Source of the DNA: Gemmataceae bacterium
Lineage (GTDB): Bacteria; Planctomycetota; Planctomycetia; Gemmatales; Gemmataceae
Length of the DNA stretch: 64,000 bases
Reading direction: 5' to 3'
Assembly: GCA_019752375.1 (NCBI GenBank)
Contig: JAIEMG010000008.1
Location: 47,777 to 111,776 of the forward strand
Positions 26,568 to 35,445 of the stretch are shown here, piece after piece (the stretch's first letter is position 1; each line of letters begins with the position of its first letter). A model generated the notes under the pieces. That model had not been told where the DNA came from. It saw nothing but the letters and a program-made list of their open reading frames with translations, and did no database searches. Position numbers and translations under genes: made by a program.

Positions 26568-28297
26568 GTGCGGCGGGCTGGCTCAATTCCGCCTGGATGT
26601 TGAAATGCGCGCCCGAGCGCGTCGTCTTTGAGTGGGCCTGTCGCCACGTGGAACAGACGCAGGAGCGTATCCTTACCGACATCCTGCGTGCCAATCGCGA
26701 CACCGTCTTCGGCATGACGCATCACTTCGACGGCATTACGAACGCGCGAACCTATCAGAAGCGCGTGCCGCCGGCAGTGTACGAGGATTTCGCCGAGCCC
26801 ATTCGCCGTGTTGCCGAGGGCGAACCCAATGTCCTCACGCGCGAGCCAGTGACGTTGCTGGAGCCGACCAGTGGCACCACGGGCGGCGAGAAGCTGATTC
26901 CGTACACGGCCGGCCTGCGTCGCCAGTTCCAGCGGGGCGTGGCTGCGTGGATCGCCGATCTGTACTATCACCGCCCCGAACTGCGACGCGGCCGGGCGTA
27001 CTGGTCGATCTCACCGGCGCTCGGTCCGCCACGCCGCAGCGCGGGCGGCATCCCGATCGGCTTCGCAGATGACGCGGCGTACCTCGGACGCGTCGAGCAG
27101 TTCGCGCTTGGAAAGCTCCTTGCGGTGCCGGCGGCGATTGCGCGGCTTTCCGACCTCACTTCCCTTCGCTACTGCACGCTGCGCTACCTGTTAGCAGCCG
27201 ACGACCTGACGCTGATCTCCGTCTGGAGCCCGACCTTCTTGACGGCGCTGCTTGCTCCATTGCCGGAATGGTGCGATCGGCTGTGCGATGACGTGTGCGA
27301 CGGCAAACTCCGGCCGCCCGGTCCGCACAGCGGACCCTACGACACTGCATTCAATGGTAGAGACCGCTCTCACGAATGCGCCATCGCCGACCTGGACCGG
27401 CGTCTGCAACCCGACCCGAAGCGTGCTCGTCATCTGACGACCATCTGGCAATCGAATGCCTCCCTGGCGGAAAAGCTCCATCGGACCTGGCCGCGACTCG
27501 CACTCATCAGTTGCTGGACCGATGCTGGTGCCGCCCGATACGTTCCCGAACTGCGGCAACTCTTTCCACATGTCGAAATCCAGCCCAAGGGCCTGCTTGC
27601 TACCGAGGGCTTCGTCTCCTTTCCGCTCATCGCCCACCCCGGCGCGGCGCTGGCACTGCGCAGCCATTTCTTTGAATTCGAGGAGGCGGACGCCAAAGAA
27701 GTCCGTCTGGCCCACGAGTTAGCAAGCGGCGGGCGCTATCGCGTCCTGTTGACGACCGCAGGGGGCCTCTATCGCTACCAGCTTCGTGACGAAATCGAAG
27801 TCGTCGGCTTCCATCATCAGTGCCCGCTGCTGCGATTCCTGGGCAAGGCGGATCAAACCAGCGACCTGGTCGGCGAGAAACTGGCGGAACCACACGTGCG
27901 AGCGGTCCTCGACCGGCTGCCGAGCATGCGCGAACTGGCGCCGCGGTTCGCACTGATGGTCCCGATTGTCGAATCACCCCCACACTATCGGTTGTACGTG
28001 CAAGGGGTCGGCATCATAGGCGGTTCGTCACTGCATCTTTCGCTGCAGGCAGAATTGCAGGCAGCGCTGGAAGAGAACCTGTACTACCGACATGCGGTCG
28101 CCATCGGCCAGCTCGGCGCGGTTGAAGTCTCCGTCCTCGATTCGGAAGCGGTTCCAGGCTGGTCGCTCTACGAACGCGAATGCGTGGCACGCGGTCAGAA
28201 GTGTGGGGCGATCAAGCCGTTGGCGCTCGATCGCCGGACGGATTGGCCGGCGGTGTTTGAGCCGTACACGCTTGCCTCGACCAGCGTTCGTAGATGA
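26564..28297 (+). CDS. GH3-family acyl-acid amido synthetase-like protein
   Basis: A 577-residue protein of the GH3 (plant auxin-responsive promoter) family. GH3 enzymes adenylate a carboxylic acid with ATP and join it to an amino acid or amine. The signature nucleotide-binding loop Thr-Ser-Gly-Thr-Thr-Gly-Gly-Glu-Lys lies near residue 110. Later are Ala-Thr-Glu-Gly-Phe-Val-Ser-Phe-Pro, Tyr-Arg-Tyr-Gln-Leu-Arg-Asp and Phe-Leu-Gly-Lys-Ala-Asp-Gln-Thr-Ser, all conserved landmarks. It closes the plus-strand cluster and suggests an amide-linked product. Its last 86 bases overlap the convergent PAP2 gene. Confidence 0.9.
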   Translation: MSAAGWLNSAWMLKCAPERVVFEWACRHVEQTQERILTDILRANRDTVFGMTHHFDGITNARTYQKRVPPAVYEDFAEPIRRVAEGEPNVLTREPVTLLEPTSGTTGGEKLIPYTAGLRRQFQRGVAAWIADLYYHRPELRRGRAYWSISPALGPPRRSAGGIPIGFADDAAYLGRVEQFALGKLLAVPAAIARLSDLTSLRYCTLRYLLAADDLTLISVWSPTFLTALLAPLPEWCDRLCDDVCDGKLRPPGPHSGPYDTAFNGRDRSHECAIADLDRRLQPDPKRARHLTTIWQSNASLAEKLHRTWPRLALISCWTDAGAARYVPELRQLFPHVEIQPKGLLATEGFVSFPLIAHPGAALALRSHFFEFEEADAKEVRLAHELASGGRYRVLLTTAGGLYRYQLRDEIEVVGFHHQCPLLRFLGKADQTSDLVGEKLAEPHVRAVLDRLPSMRELAPRFALMVPIVESPPHYRLYVQGVGIIGGSSLHLSLQAELQAALEENLYYRHAVAIGQLGAVEVSVLDSEAVPGWSLYERECVARGQKCGAIKPLALDRRTDWPAVFEPYTLASTSVRR

Positions 28298-28907
28298 AGC
28301 GCCGACCCAGCCATGCCAGAACGAGTCCTGTGGCGACATCGATGAGATGATGCTGATGAGTCAGCAACGTCGCCAGCGCGATCGCGCCGGCCCACACTGC
28401 GAGCAGCAAATTGCCAATCCGGCCACCGCGTGTGCCGTACGCCGAAAGTGCAACGCAACTCATGGCGACGTGCAATGACGGCACGAGGTTGTAGGTCAGG
28501 GCCAGGCTTCGGGCGATCTCGCGCAGCCCTGTCCACGAACCGGCGTCCGCGTCCGGTGGAAATGCCACCGTGGCGGGAAATAGGAGAAATCCAACGCCTG
28601 CGACGCCCGTGACGGCTGCCAGCGTCAGCGTCAGCGCTTCCAGCTCCCTGCGGGAGCGAAGTACGAAGGGCGCGGGCAGGAAAACGAGGTTGATCGATAG
28701 GTAGGCAAGGACGAACACCGGAACGAAGGGGATTGCTTGCTCGAAATCGAGATGCACCGAGACACGGCGGCCGTGCAGCCCGGTCAGCGTGTTGGCACCG
28801 ACATAGATCAGCGTCCACCAGAGGGACTGGGCAGCGCCGAGGATCAGCGCGTAGCCGAAGAGTGTCCCGCCGGGCCAGGCGAAGAACGGTTCGCACCTGC
28901 CAATCAT
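28212..28907 (-). CDS. PAP2/inositol-phosphorylceramide-synthase-like membrane phosphatase
   Basis: A 231-residue protein with about six membrane segments and the PAP2 catalytic pattern: Pro-Ser-Leu-His-Val-Ala, then His-Gln-His-His-Leu-Ile-Asp-Val. Such enzymes remove phosphate from lipid phosphates or transfer phospho-head groups. The start at 28907 overlaps the desaturase stop by 4 bases (ATGA), so the two are coupled. The stop at 28212 lies inside the 3' end of the convergent GH3 gene. Because the C-terminal tail beyond the last helix is low-complexity and not conserved, the overlap may be a late extension. Confidence 0.82.
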   Translation of the reverse strand: MIGRCEPFFAWPGGTLFGYALILGAAQSLWWTLIYVGANTLTGLHGRRVSVHLDFEQAIPFVPVFVLAYLSINLVFLPAPFVLRSRRELEALTLTLAAVTGVAGVGFLLFPATVAFPPDADAGSWTGLREIARSLALTYNLVPSLHVAMSCVALSAYGTRGGRIGNLLLAVWAGAIALATLLTHQHHLIDVATGLVLAWLGRRFIYERWSRQACTAQTPPANPSGDRAPTA

Positions 28908-29884
28908 CGGTGAATGCTGAGCGGCAATTGCCGGAGCGACTCCGGCGCGGGCTCGGCGCTTGGTTGCGGACCGATCCACTGCCGCCAGTACTGGCGGATG
29001 TAGCTGACGCGCGGGGCATCGGCCGCGGACACGCGCGGCAAGTAGTACCACGGCACTTCGGGCCGGCGATGGTGGTTCAGGTCCCACTCGCCGTGCAGCA
29101 GCACCCAGGACATCACCGGGTTGTGCTCCAGGTTCCACGCACCGTCGATCACGTCGCGGCGCGAGAAGGCGTGGCCGACGTATTGCCGGGTCGACCAGTT
29201 GACCGAGAAACAAGCATACATCACCAGCACCGCGACCCAGTGGAGGGCGAGCAACCAGGACAGCGAGACGAACAGGACGACCGTCAGCGCCACCTCCAGC
29301 CGGATGGAGCGCACTTCCACGTCGCGGATATCGCCAAGCAGGTAGTTCGACGAGCGCGCCTTGCGGAAGACGCGAGTGCGCAACACGCCGGGGCATAGCG
29401 CGAACAGCACGGCGCCGATCGGCACCCAGGGCCAGAACAGGCCGAACAGGATGCCATACCACTGCACGAAGCGGATGAAGCGATTGTCGGTCGGGTAATA
29501 CAGATCGAACATCTCGTGATCGGTGCGGTTGCGCAGGTGATGTCCCTGGTGCGTGACGCGCATCATGCTGAACGGCATCGGAAACAGCATGCCGGTGATG
29601 ACGCCGAGGATGTGATTGACTCTCGGGTTCGCGTGCAGGTTGCCGTGGGCTGCTTCGTGGAAGAGTGCGTAATTTGTCAGGAGCAGATACGAAAACATGA
29701 CCCCGATGCCGAGCGTCGCCCAGCCGTTTTCGACCCAGGAGCCGAGCCAGAGCAGGAAGACGGCGCCACCGAAGACGGCGGCGGCCAGGGCGATGTTGAG
29801 CCGGTTGGGGATGGGCATGTCCGCGGGCGGCTCGCGGTGGAGAACGGAGACGAAGGCGGGCGCTGGCACCGGCGAAGCAGACAT
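28904..29884 (-). CDS. Membrane fatty-acid-desaturase family protein
   Basis: A 326-residue membrane di-iron enzyme. The three histidine boxes are His-Glu-Ala-Ala-His (about 76-80), His-Gln-Gly-His-His (about 112-116) and the late Asn-His-His-Arg-Arg-Pro. The family includes acyl desaturases, hydroxylases and carotenoid ketolases or hydroxylases. The substrate cannot be fixed, but coupling with a PAP2 lipid phosphatase points to lipid chemistry. The ATG at 29884 follows AAAGGGG. It faces the Rieske/GH3 cluster, and could be part of the same pathway or simply adjacent. Confidence 0.85.
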   Translation of the reverse strand: MSASPVPAPAFVSVLHREPPADMPIPNRLNIALAAAVFGGAVFLLWLGSWVENGWATLGIGVMFSYLLLTNYALFHEAAHGNLHANPRVNHILGVITGMLFPMPFSMMRVTHQGHHLRNRTDHEMFDLYYPTDNRFIRFVQWYGILFGLFWPWVPIGAVLFALCPGVLRTRVFRKARSSNYLLGDIRDVEVRSIRLEVALTVVLFVSLSWLLALHWVAVLVMYACFSVNWSTRQYVGHAFSRRDVIDGAWNLEHNPVMSWVLLHGEWDLNHHRRPEVPWYYLPRVSAADAPRVSYIRQYWRQWIGPQPSAEPAPESLRQLPLSIHR

Positions 29885-30162
29885 GGGATCACCCCTTTTC
29901 CCTCAGGGCGGCGGCCGAACCGTAACATAACGGGCTCGCGCGGCGAGAGCAAGGCGTCGACGGCCTGGGCCGGTATCCATTCGACCGGGGCGAAGTTGGC
30001 TGCCGCGCGGGCCGAAGCGCCCCGGCGAGGAATCGGTGGATAATTCACATCAGGCAGAAAATTTCGTGGCACCCGTGTCCAATTCCGCGGACTTCGGCTC
30101 TGAAGCAGTAAATCCATTGCCGTTTGCTGGTTGCCGTCACCTCCACTCCCCTGGAGCAGGCC

Positions 30163-31113
30163 ATGATTTGCGCACGACGCATGACTTCTCCGCGACGCTG
30201 GGCGTTCACGCTCATCGAATTGCTCGTCGTCGTCGCCATCATTGCCGTGCTGATCGGTCTGCTTCTGGCCGCAGTGCAGAAAGCGCGTGACGCCGCGGCC
30301 CGCGCCACGTGCATGAACAACCTGAAGCAAATTGGTGTCGCGGTGTACACCTACTACGATGCCAACGGCCATTATCCCGCTGGCAGCGTCAGCAAGGCGG
30401 GTGAGATCGACAACTACTACAGTGTCTGGACCGTTTCGCTGCTGCCGTTTATTGAGCAGGACACCCTCTTCCAGAAGTACGATCCCACGAAGCTCAACTG
30501 GGACACAACTAATCCGGGCCAAGCGGAGGTGCGCACCGCGTCGGTCAAGGTGTATTCCTGTCCGGCGGACCAGATATTCGACCAGCTCATGAACCCGGAG
30601 AGCGGCAATGGCCTGGGCCAGAAGTACCGCACGGGCAACTATCGCGCCGTCGTTGGCCGCGGCAAGGACGACAACAACTTCTTCGACTTCAACCCCAATG
30701 CCAGCAGCTTGCCCAGCAACTGGCGGGGTGCGATGCATACGACGGGTTTCGGCGGCCTGAGCACCGAGCGCGTCGAAGACGTGCTGGATGGCACCAGCAA
30801 CACCATGATCGTCACGGAACGCAGCACCAAGACCCATCCGAACCGACACACGTTCTGGGCCTATGCTCACGCCTCCTACTGGAGCTCATCGCCGGTATTG
30901 CAGAGCCGGATTCTGCTCAATGACTTCGATGCGTGCTCCAACGTCAACTCCGCCGATCCGGGACCATGCAAGCGCGGTATCAGCAGCTTCCACGGGAACG
31001 GCTTCAACGCCCTGCTGGGCGACGGCTCGGTGCGCTTCATGAACGCGAACATCGATTTGAACGTGCTGTGCGCGCTTGCCACGATCCAGGGCGGCGAGTT
31101 GCCGGGGAACTGA
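30163..31113 (+). CDS. DUF1559 pseudopilin-like protein
   Basis: A 316-residue protein with a type IV prepilin-type N-terminus: Phe-Thr-Leu-Ile-Glu-Leu-Leu-Val-Val-Val near residue 16, cleaved before Phe by a prepilin peptidase, followed by a long hydrophobic helix. The DUF1559 body follows, with Asn-Asn-Leu-Lys-Gln-Ile-Gly and the C-terminal Ser-Phe-His-Gly-Asn-Gly-Phe-Asn-Ala-Leu-Leu-Gly-Asp-Gly-Ser motif. The family is greatly expanded in planctomycetes, and its exact role is unknown. The ATG at 30163 has GGAG upstream. It is followed 10 bases later by a small lipoprotein, a common planctomycete pairing. Confidence 0.9.
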   Translation: MICARRMTSPRRWAFTLIELLVVVAIIAVLIGLLLAAVQKARDAAARATCMNNLKQIGVAVYTYYDANGHYPAGSVSKAGEIDNYYSVWTVSLLPFIEQDTLFQKYDPTKLNWDTTNPGQAEVRTASVKVYSCPADQIFDQLMNPESGNGLGQKYRTGNYRAVVGRGKDDNNFFDFNPNASSLPSNWRGAMHTTGFGGLSTERVEDVLDGTSNTMIVTERSTKTHPNRHTFWAYAHASYWSSSPVLQSRILLNDFDACSNVNSADPGPCKRGISSFHGNGFNALLGDGSVRFMNANIDLNVLCALATIQGGELPGN

Positions 31114-31123
31114 GGAGTGCGCC

Positions 31124-31549
31124 ATGGGTCGTGTTCGACTGCTTTCCAGCTTGCTGGTGGTCGTCGCGGGCTGCGTCGGCGGCAGCGATTATGCGCCTGT
31201 CTCCGGCGTAGTGACCCTCAATGGCGCGCCGCTGGCCGATGCTTACGTCACATTTCAGCCAAGCGGCGGCACCAACAACCCAAACCCTGGTCCTGGGTCC
31301 TACGCCAAGACCGACGCCCAGGGCCGCTACACCCTGCTTGTCGTCGGTCTGGACCGCAAGGGCGCTCTGATTGGGCCGCACAGCGTTTCCATCGCCGCCT
31401 ACGAGAAAGACAAGCGGCCGCGCACCTCGGAAAGTGCGGATGAGCTCGTGAACAAGCTTGCGGCACACTACAACACCGAAACCAAGCTCACTTTTGACGT
31501 GCCCAGGAGCGGCACCGATCAGGCCAACTTCGCGCTGACCGAGCCCTGA
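31124..31549 (+). CDS. Small lipoprotein with carboxypeptidase-regulatory-like fold
   Basis: A 141-residue protein with a lipoprotein signal; the lipobox Val-Ala-Gly-Cys places the lipidated cysteine at 17. After it, the strand pattern Val-Ser-Gly-Val-Val-Thr-Leu-Asn-Gly-Ala-Pro-Leu and a later Thr-Asp-Ala-Gln-Gly-Arg-Tyr turn resemble the carboxypeptidase-regulatory-like beta-sandwich. It is likely membrane-anchored on the periplasmic side. It follows the DUF1559 gene by 10 bases with GAGGAG ahead of the ATG, so one transcript is expected. Confidence 0.82.
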   Translation: MGRVRLLSSLLVVVAGCVGGSDYAPVSGVVTLNGAPLADAYVTFQPSGGTNNPNPGPGSYAKTDAQGRYTLLVVGLDRKGALIGPHSVSIAAYEKDKRPRTSESADELVNKLAAHYNTETKLTFDVPRSGTDQANFALTEP

Positions 31550-31678
31550 TCATTTCCTCCCCACCTCCTTCGATGGCGACGCGGACGGCGAAGTCTGGTG
31601 GCTCCCGCCTGGCCATCGGTTATACTTCAAGCACGGAAAATCCCATCGTCCTGGCCTGACTCTGGAGGCGACTCGAAC

Positions 31679-32872
31679 ATGGACCGTCCCCGGCTGCGGC
31701 TCGGTTTGGCCCGAGATCGCGATAGTCAAGACTCCGCATTCGTCGTTCTCTGGGACCAGCTCAAAGTCAGTGGCGAGCAAAGGCTGACGCAATCGGAGTT
31801 CGACTGTGTAAAGCTGTTCGATGGTCAACGAACTTTGCCCGAGATTCAGCGTACGGCCGCGCGCCAGCACAGCGGCGAACCGGTGTCCCTGGAAAAGCTC
31901 GCAGCCCTGGTCCGGCGGCTTGACGAAGCGCTGCTGCTCGACGGTCCCGGCTTCCGGGAGCGCGTGAGCGGTCGGGTGCGCGAACCCTCGTGTATCGGCT
32001 GCTATCCGGCCGATCCAGACAAGCTGCGCCAACTGCTGCGGGGCTTGTTCGCCGCCGGGCCAGGGCTTCCAGGCATCCCGAGGCCGGATGGTTCCCTGCG
32101 TGCCGCTCTGATCCCACACATCGACTACGAGCGGGGCGGCGTTACCTTTGCGTGGGGCTTCAAGGAAGTCTTCGAGCGTACGGATGCTTCACTCTTCGTC
32201 ATCATCGGCACGTCTCATTGCAGTTATCATCGCTTCACCCTCACCCGGAAGGACTTCAAGACGCCGCTGGGCATCATTCCGACCGATCAGGATTACATCG
32301 ACCGCCTGGTCGCATACTACGGCGACGGACTCTTTGACGACGAGGTGGCGCACCTGCCGGAGCATTCCATCGAACTGGAAGTCGTCTTCTTGCAGTACCT
32401 GTACGAAACTCGGCGTCCGATCCGCATCGTGCCGCTGGTGGTGGGGTCGTTCCACGACTGCGTGCAGGAACGTGCGACGCCGACGAACAAGGATGACATT
32501 GGCCGGATGGTCGACGCGCTTCGTCGCGTTGAAGCAGAAATGACGGAACCGATCTGCTACATCATCAGTGGCGACCTGGCGCACATCGGCCCGAAGTTCG
32601 GCGACTTCCAGCCCGTGGATGCGCCACAACTGAGGCGCAGCCGCAAGCAGGACGAAGCGCTGGTCCGGCACGCGGAAGCGGCGGACCTGGCGAACTACTA
32701 CCAGGTCCTGGTCGAGGAGGGCGACGAGCGCCGGATTTGTGGCCTTCCACCGACCTACACGACGCTGGCGGCCCTTCAACCCGGTCGCGGCAAGTTGCTG
32801 CACTACGATCAGTACGTGCATCCGCGCGGTTACGAGAGCGTCAGCTTCGCCAGCGTGGCGTTTTATCGGTAG
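31679..32872 (+). CDS. AmmeMemoRadiSam protein B (Memo)-like protein with extra N-terminal domain
   Basis: A 397-residue protein. Residues ~100-390 match the Memo family (AmmeMemoRadiSam protein B), a dioxygenase-related fold with possible metal-binding His in Ala-Leu-Ile-Pro-His-Ile-Asp-Tyr, Gly-Thr-Ser-His, Leu-Pro-Glu-His-Ser-Ile-Glu-Leu-Glu and Ser-Gly-Asp-Leu-Ala-His-Ile-Gly. The first ~95 residues are a separate alpha-helical region with a winged-helix feel (Phe-Asp-Gly-Gln-Arg-Thr-Leu). The usual partners (AMMECR1 and an AmmeMemoRadiSam radical SAM enzyme) are not adjacent. GGAGG precedes the ATG at 31679. The reaction is unknown. Confidence 0.85.
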   Translation: MDRPRLRLGLARDRDSQDSAFVVLWDQLKVSGEQRLTQSEFDCVKLFDGQRTLPEIQRTAARQHSGEPVSLEKLAALVRRLDEALLLDGPGFRERVSGRVREPSCIGCYPADPDKLRQLLRGLFAAGPGLPGIPRPDGSLRAALIPHIDYERGGVTFAWGFKEVFERTDASLFVIIGTSHCSYHRFTLTRKDFKTPLGIIPTDQDYIDRLVAYYGDGLFDDEVAHLPEHSIELEVVFLQYLYETRRPIRIVPLVVGSFHDCVQERATPTNKDDIGRMVDALRRVEAEMTEPICYIISGDLAHIGPKFGDFQPVDAPQLRRSRKQDEALVRHAEAADLANYYQVLVEEGDERRICGLPPTYTTLAALQPGRGKLLHYDQYVHPRGYESVSFASVAFYR

Positions 32873-33161
32873 CCGGTATGTTCATCGCCGCCCTTTCGTC
32901 GGCACCCCGTATACTTTTCTCACAAGGCGCGCCAAGCGGATCGCAGCGCGGTGTGCCGCGACGATCCGCTCCAGCCTCTTCGCGGTATCCATTGCTCCTC
33001 CTCGCTCTCCGTCCCTCGCCGCAACTTCCTACTACCAATACGCACAATAATTGGCGTTGTGACAGGCACGATCGACCGCGCGACGTGAGCGGCTTGTGCG
33101 GATGGGCAAAGGCTGTAAACTCGATGGTAGTGTCCCCCATGATCCGCGTGGCCTTTCATCG

Positions 33162-34118
33162 ATGAATGACGCAATTCAAGACAGTCCACAAGCGGGCGAA
33201 ACATGCCGCGAATCCGCGTTCGCTCCGCAGGTCGTTCCGCCTCAGTCGCCACCGCTCTCGATCGACGAAGTCCTCTCCCGATTCCGCCGCGAGGCGACTC
33301 GCGGGACCTGCGATACCCGTCGCTACCGCTGCCCCTATTTCACCTGGGGGGAGGGCCCGCCGTTGCTTTTTGTTCCCGGCATGGCCAACGACGCGCTTTC
33401 CTTCGCGCCGGTGATGGCTCGGCTGGCGACGCAGTTCCGCTGCATCGGGTACGATTATCCCGCGGGCCAGGCCGATGGTGCGTCACTCGCTCATTACTCT
33501 CACGCCGACCTGGCCGCGGACGCGCTGGCACTGCTCGATCATCTTCACGAACGACAGAGTTACTTGCTTGGCTTCTCTTTTGGCTCGACGGTCGCCCTGG
33601 CGGCATTGCGCATGCAGCCTGAGCGCTGGCCGCGCGCCATCCTGCTTGGCGGGTTCGCGCGTCGCCGGTTGGCGCCCGCGGAAGTCCTGTTGGCCCGGTT
33701 GTTTTGTCACTGGCGGGCGCCGATGCAGCGGTTGCCGTGGCTGGAAAAGCTCCTGCATTTCAGCCATCACGGGCCGATGGCGACCCGGCCGCCGGACGTG
33801 TGGCGATTCTTTATCGAACGCTGCAGCTCACCGGCCATTGCTGCCGTGGCGCGTCGAGCGCTCCTGCTGCACCGACTCGATCTGACCGCGAACCTCGCCG
33901 ACATTCGCCAACCGACGCTGCTGATCACCGGCGACCAAGACCCGCTGGTGAAATCCGATTGCACCGAGCAGCTGAGAAGGACACTGCCCAGCGTCGCCCA
34001 CATCGAACTGGACGGCTGCGGGCATTACCCCATGTTCTCCCACCCCGATGCGCTGGCCGACGTGATCCGCCAATTCCTGGTGCCGGCGTGCAGCCCCGCG
34101 GCCTGCCCCAAAAACTGA
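33162..34118 (+). CDS. Alpha/beta hydrolase
   Basis: A 318-residue hydrolase fold. The nucleophile elbow is Gly-Phe-Ser-Phe-Gly-Ser, the acid is in Ile-Thr-Gly-Asp-Gln-Asp-Pro-Leu-Val, and the His is in Gly-Cys-Gly-His-Tyr-Pro. An HxG-like oxyanion region is Phe-Val-Pro-Gly-Met-Ala-Asn-Asp. The first ~60 residues are an extra, mostly polar extension. There is no signal peptide. The ATG at 33162 fits best. The 289-base gap before it shows no gene or clear promoter. The substrate is unknown. Confidence 0.85.
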   Translation: MNDAIQDSPQAGETCRESAFAPQVVPPQSPPLSIDEVLSRFRREATRGTCDTRRYRCPYFTWGEGPPLLFVPGMANDALSFAPVMARLATQFRCIGYDYPAGQADGASLAHYSHADLAADALALLDHLHERQSYLLGFSFGSTVALAALRMQPERWPRAILLGGFARRRLAPAEVLLARLFCHWRAPMQRLPWLEKLLHFSHHGPMATRPPDVWRFFIERCSSPAIAAVARRALLLHRLDLTANLADIRQPTLLITGDQDPLVKSDCTEQLRRTLPSVAHIELDGCGHYPMFSHPDALADVIRQFLVPACSPAACPKN

Positions 34119-34207
34119 CCTACCCATGTCTGGCATTGCCGGCTATAAGGCCGCGCTTGCGGAACGATTCCCTTCGACACAATCCGGGCAAGATGGAGGA
34201 GGTGCGG

Positions 34208-35206
34208 ATGAGGGCGCACATGCGAAGCGTGGCAAGTCTGGCCGGCGCCGCGCTGCTGGCTGTCGGAACCGGCGGGGCCTGGGCGCAAGCCCCGGCAGCG
34301 CCGCCGACCCCGCCGCCGGTGAGTGCGGCCCCCGCAGCGCCGGGCAAGGTCGCAGCCAAGGTCAACGACGAAGTTGTCCACGATGCGGAGATCCAGCAGG
34401 TGGTGGATATGATCGTCAAGGATCGTTTCCGCCTGCAGCCGCCGACGGATCAGCAGCGCCGCGAGCTGCGCATGGAAGTCATGCAAATGCTCGTGGACGA
34501 TCTGCTCATGCGTCAGTTCCTGGCCAAGTGCGGCGCGCCGGTCAGTCCGGCCGACGTGGAGAAGCAGCTCAAGGACATCGAGAAGAGCCTGCAAGAAGAG
34601 AAGCCGCCGCGCACCATGGCCGACTTCTTCAAGCAATCGGGGCAGACCGAAGCCCAAGTCCGCGCCAGCATCACCAACATGCTGCGCTGGTCCAATTACG
34701 TGAAGTCGCGTCTCACCGAGGCCGAGGTCCGTAAGTACTACGAGGAGAACAAAGAGTTCTTTGACCAGGTTCAGGTGCGGGCCAGTCACATCCTGTTCCG
34801 CGTGACGCCCAGTGCGTCCGAAGGCGAGAAGCAAGTGGTGTTGCAGAAGGTCCAGGCCGTGCGTGCGGAGATCGTGGCCGCCAAATTGACGTTCGAAGAC
34901 GCCGCGAAGAAGGAATCGCAGTGCCCCACCGCCGCGCAGGGCGGCGACATGGGCTTCTTCTCGCGCAAGTGGATGCTGCCCGAGCCGTTCGCCAAGGCCG
35001 CCTTCGCTCTGAAGACCGGCGACGTGAGCGAACCGGTCCAGACCGAACTGGGCTATCACATCATCAAGGTGACGGACCGCAAACGCGGCGAAGCGTCGGA
35101 CTTTGAAAAGATCAAGGACGACGTGCGCGACTATTACGTCGAAGAGATGCGTCAAAACCTGGTTGCGGGCGAGCGACGCGTCGCCAAGATTGAAATCATG
35201 CCTTAA
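34208..35206 (+). CDS. Periplasmic parvulin-type peptidyl-prolyl isomerase / foldase (SurA/PrsA-like)
   Basis: A 332-residue exported chaperone. It has a Sec signal peptide (about residues 1-27), a Pro/Ala-rich linker, an N-terminal SurA-like helical chaperone domain (about 50-170) and a parvulin domain (about 190-290). Parvulin landmarks are Ala-Ser-His-Ile-Leu-Phe, Gly-Gly-Asp-Met-Gly-Phe-Phe, the late Leu-Gly-Tyr-His-Ile-Ile-Lys-Val and the Phe-Ala-Lys-Ala-Ala-Phe strand. It helps fold exported proteins. The ATG at 34208 has a strong GGAGGAGGT. The preceding hydrolase gene ends 90 bases upstream. Confidence 0.9.
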   Translation: MRAHMRSVASLAGAALLAVGTGGAWAQAPAAPPTPPPVSAAPAAPGKVAAKVNDEVVHDAEIQQVVDMIVKDRFRLQPPTDQQRRELRMEVMQMLVDDLLMRQFLAKCGAPVSPADVEKQLKDIEKSLQEEKPPRTMADFFKQSGQTEAQVRASITNMLRWSNYVKSRLTEAEVRKYYEENKEFFDQVQVRASHILFRVTPSASEGEKQVVLQKVQAVRAEIVAAKLTFEDAAKKESQCPTAAQGGDMGFFSRKWMLPEPFAKAAFALKTGDVSEPVQTELGYHIIKVTDRKRGEASDFEKIKDDVRDYYVEEMRQNLVAGERRVAKIEIMP

Positions 35207-35208
35207 AG

Positions 35209-35337
35209 AATGACGAATGCCGAAGCCCGAATGACGAATCAATGACCGAGCTCCAATGTCGAAGCCCCAAACGCGCCGCGTTTGGGGCTTCGACATTCGT
35301 CATTAGATTCGTCATTCGGGCTTCGACATTCGTCATT
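35209..35337. repeat. Inverted-repeat block, dispersed family B copy 2
   Basis: Starting just after the foldase stop, this block is built from AATGACGAAT words and their complements arranged as a long imperfect palindrome, with a central CCCCAAACGCG/CGCGTTTGGGG hairpin at about 35266-35288. It shares its outer arms with 17941-18073, while the centre differs. Transcription from the foldase gene would run into a strong hairpin here, so it may also act as a terminator. Confidence 0.85.
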
Positions 35338-35445
35338 TCGTCGTAACAACCGCGCAACTTCCACGCAGAATTTCCATACTGCGGGCCCTTCCGGATCGTC
35401 TATGATGTAGGCGGTCCTGAATGTGCCTCGCGAGGAAACTGCGCC

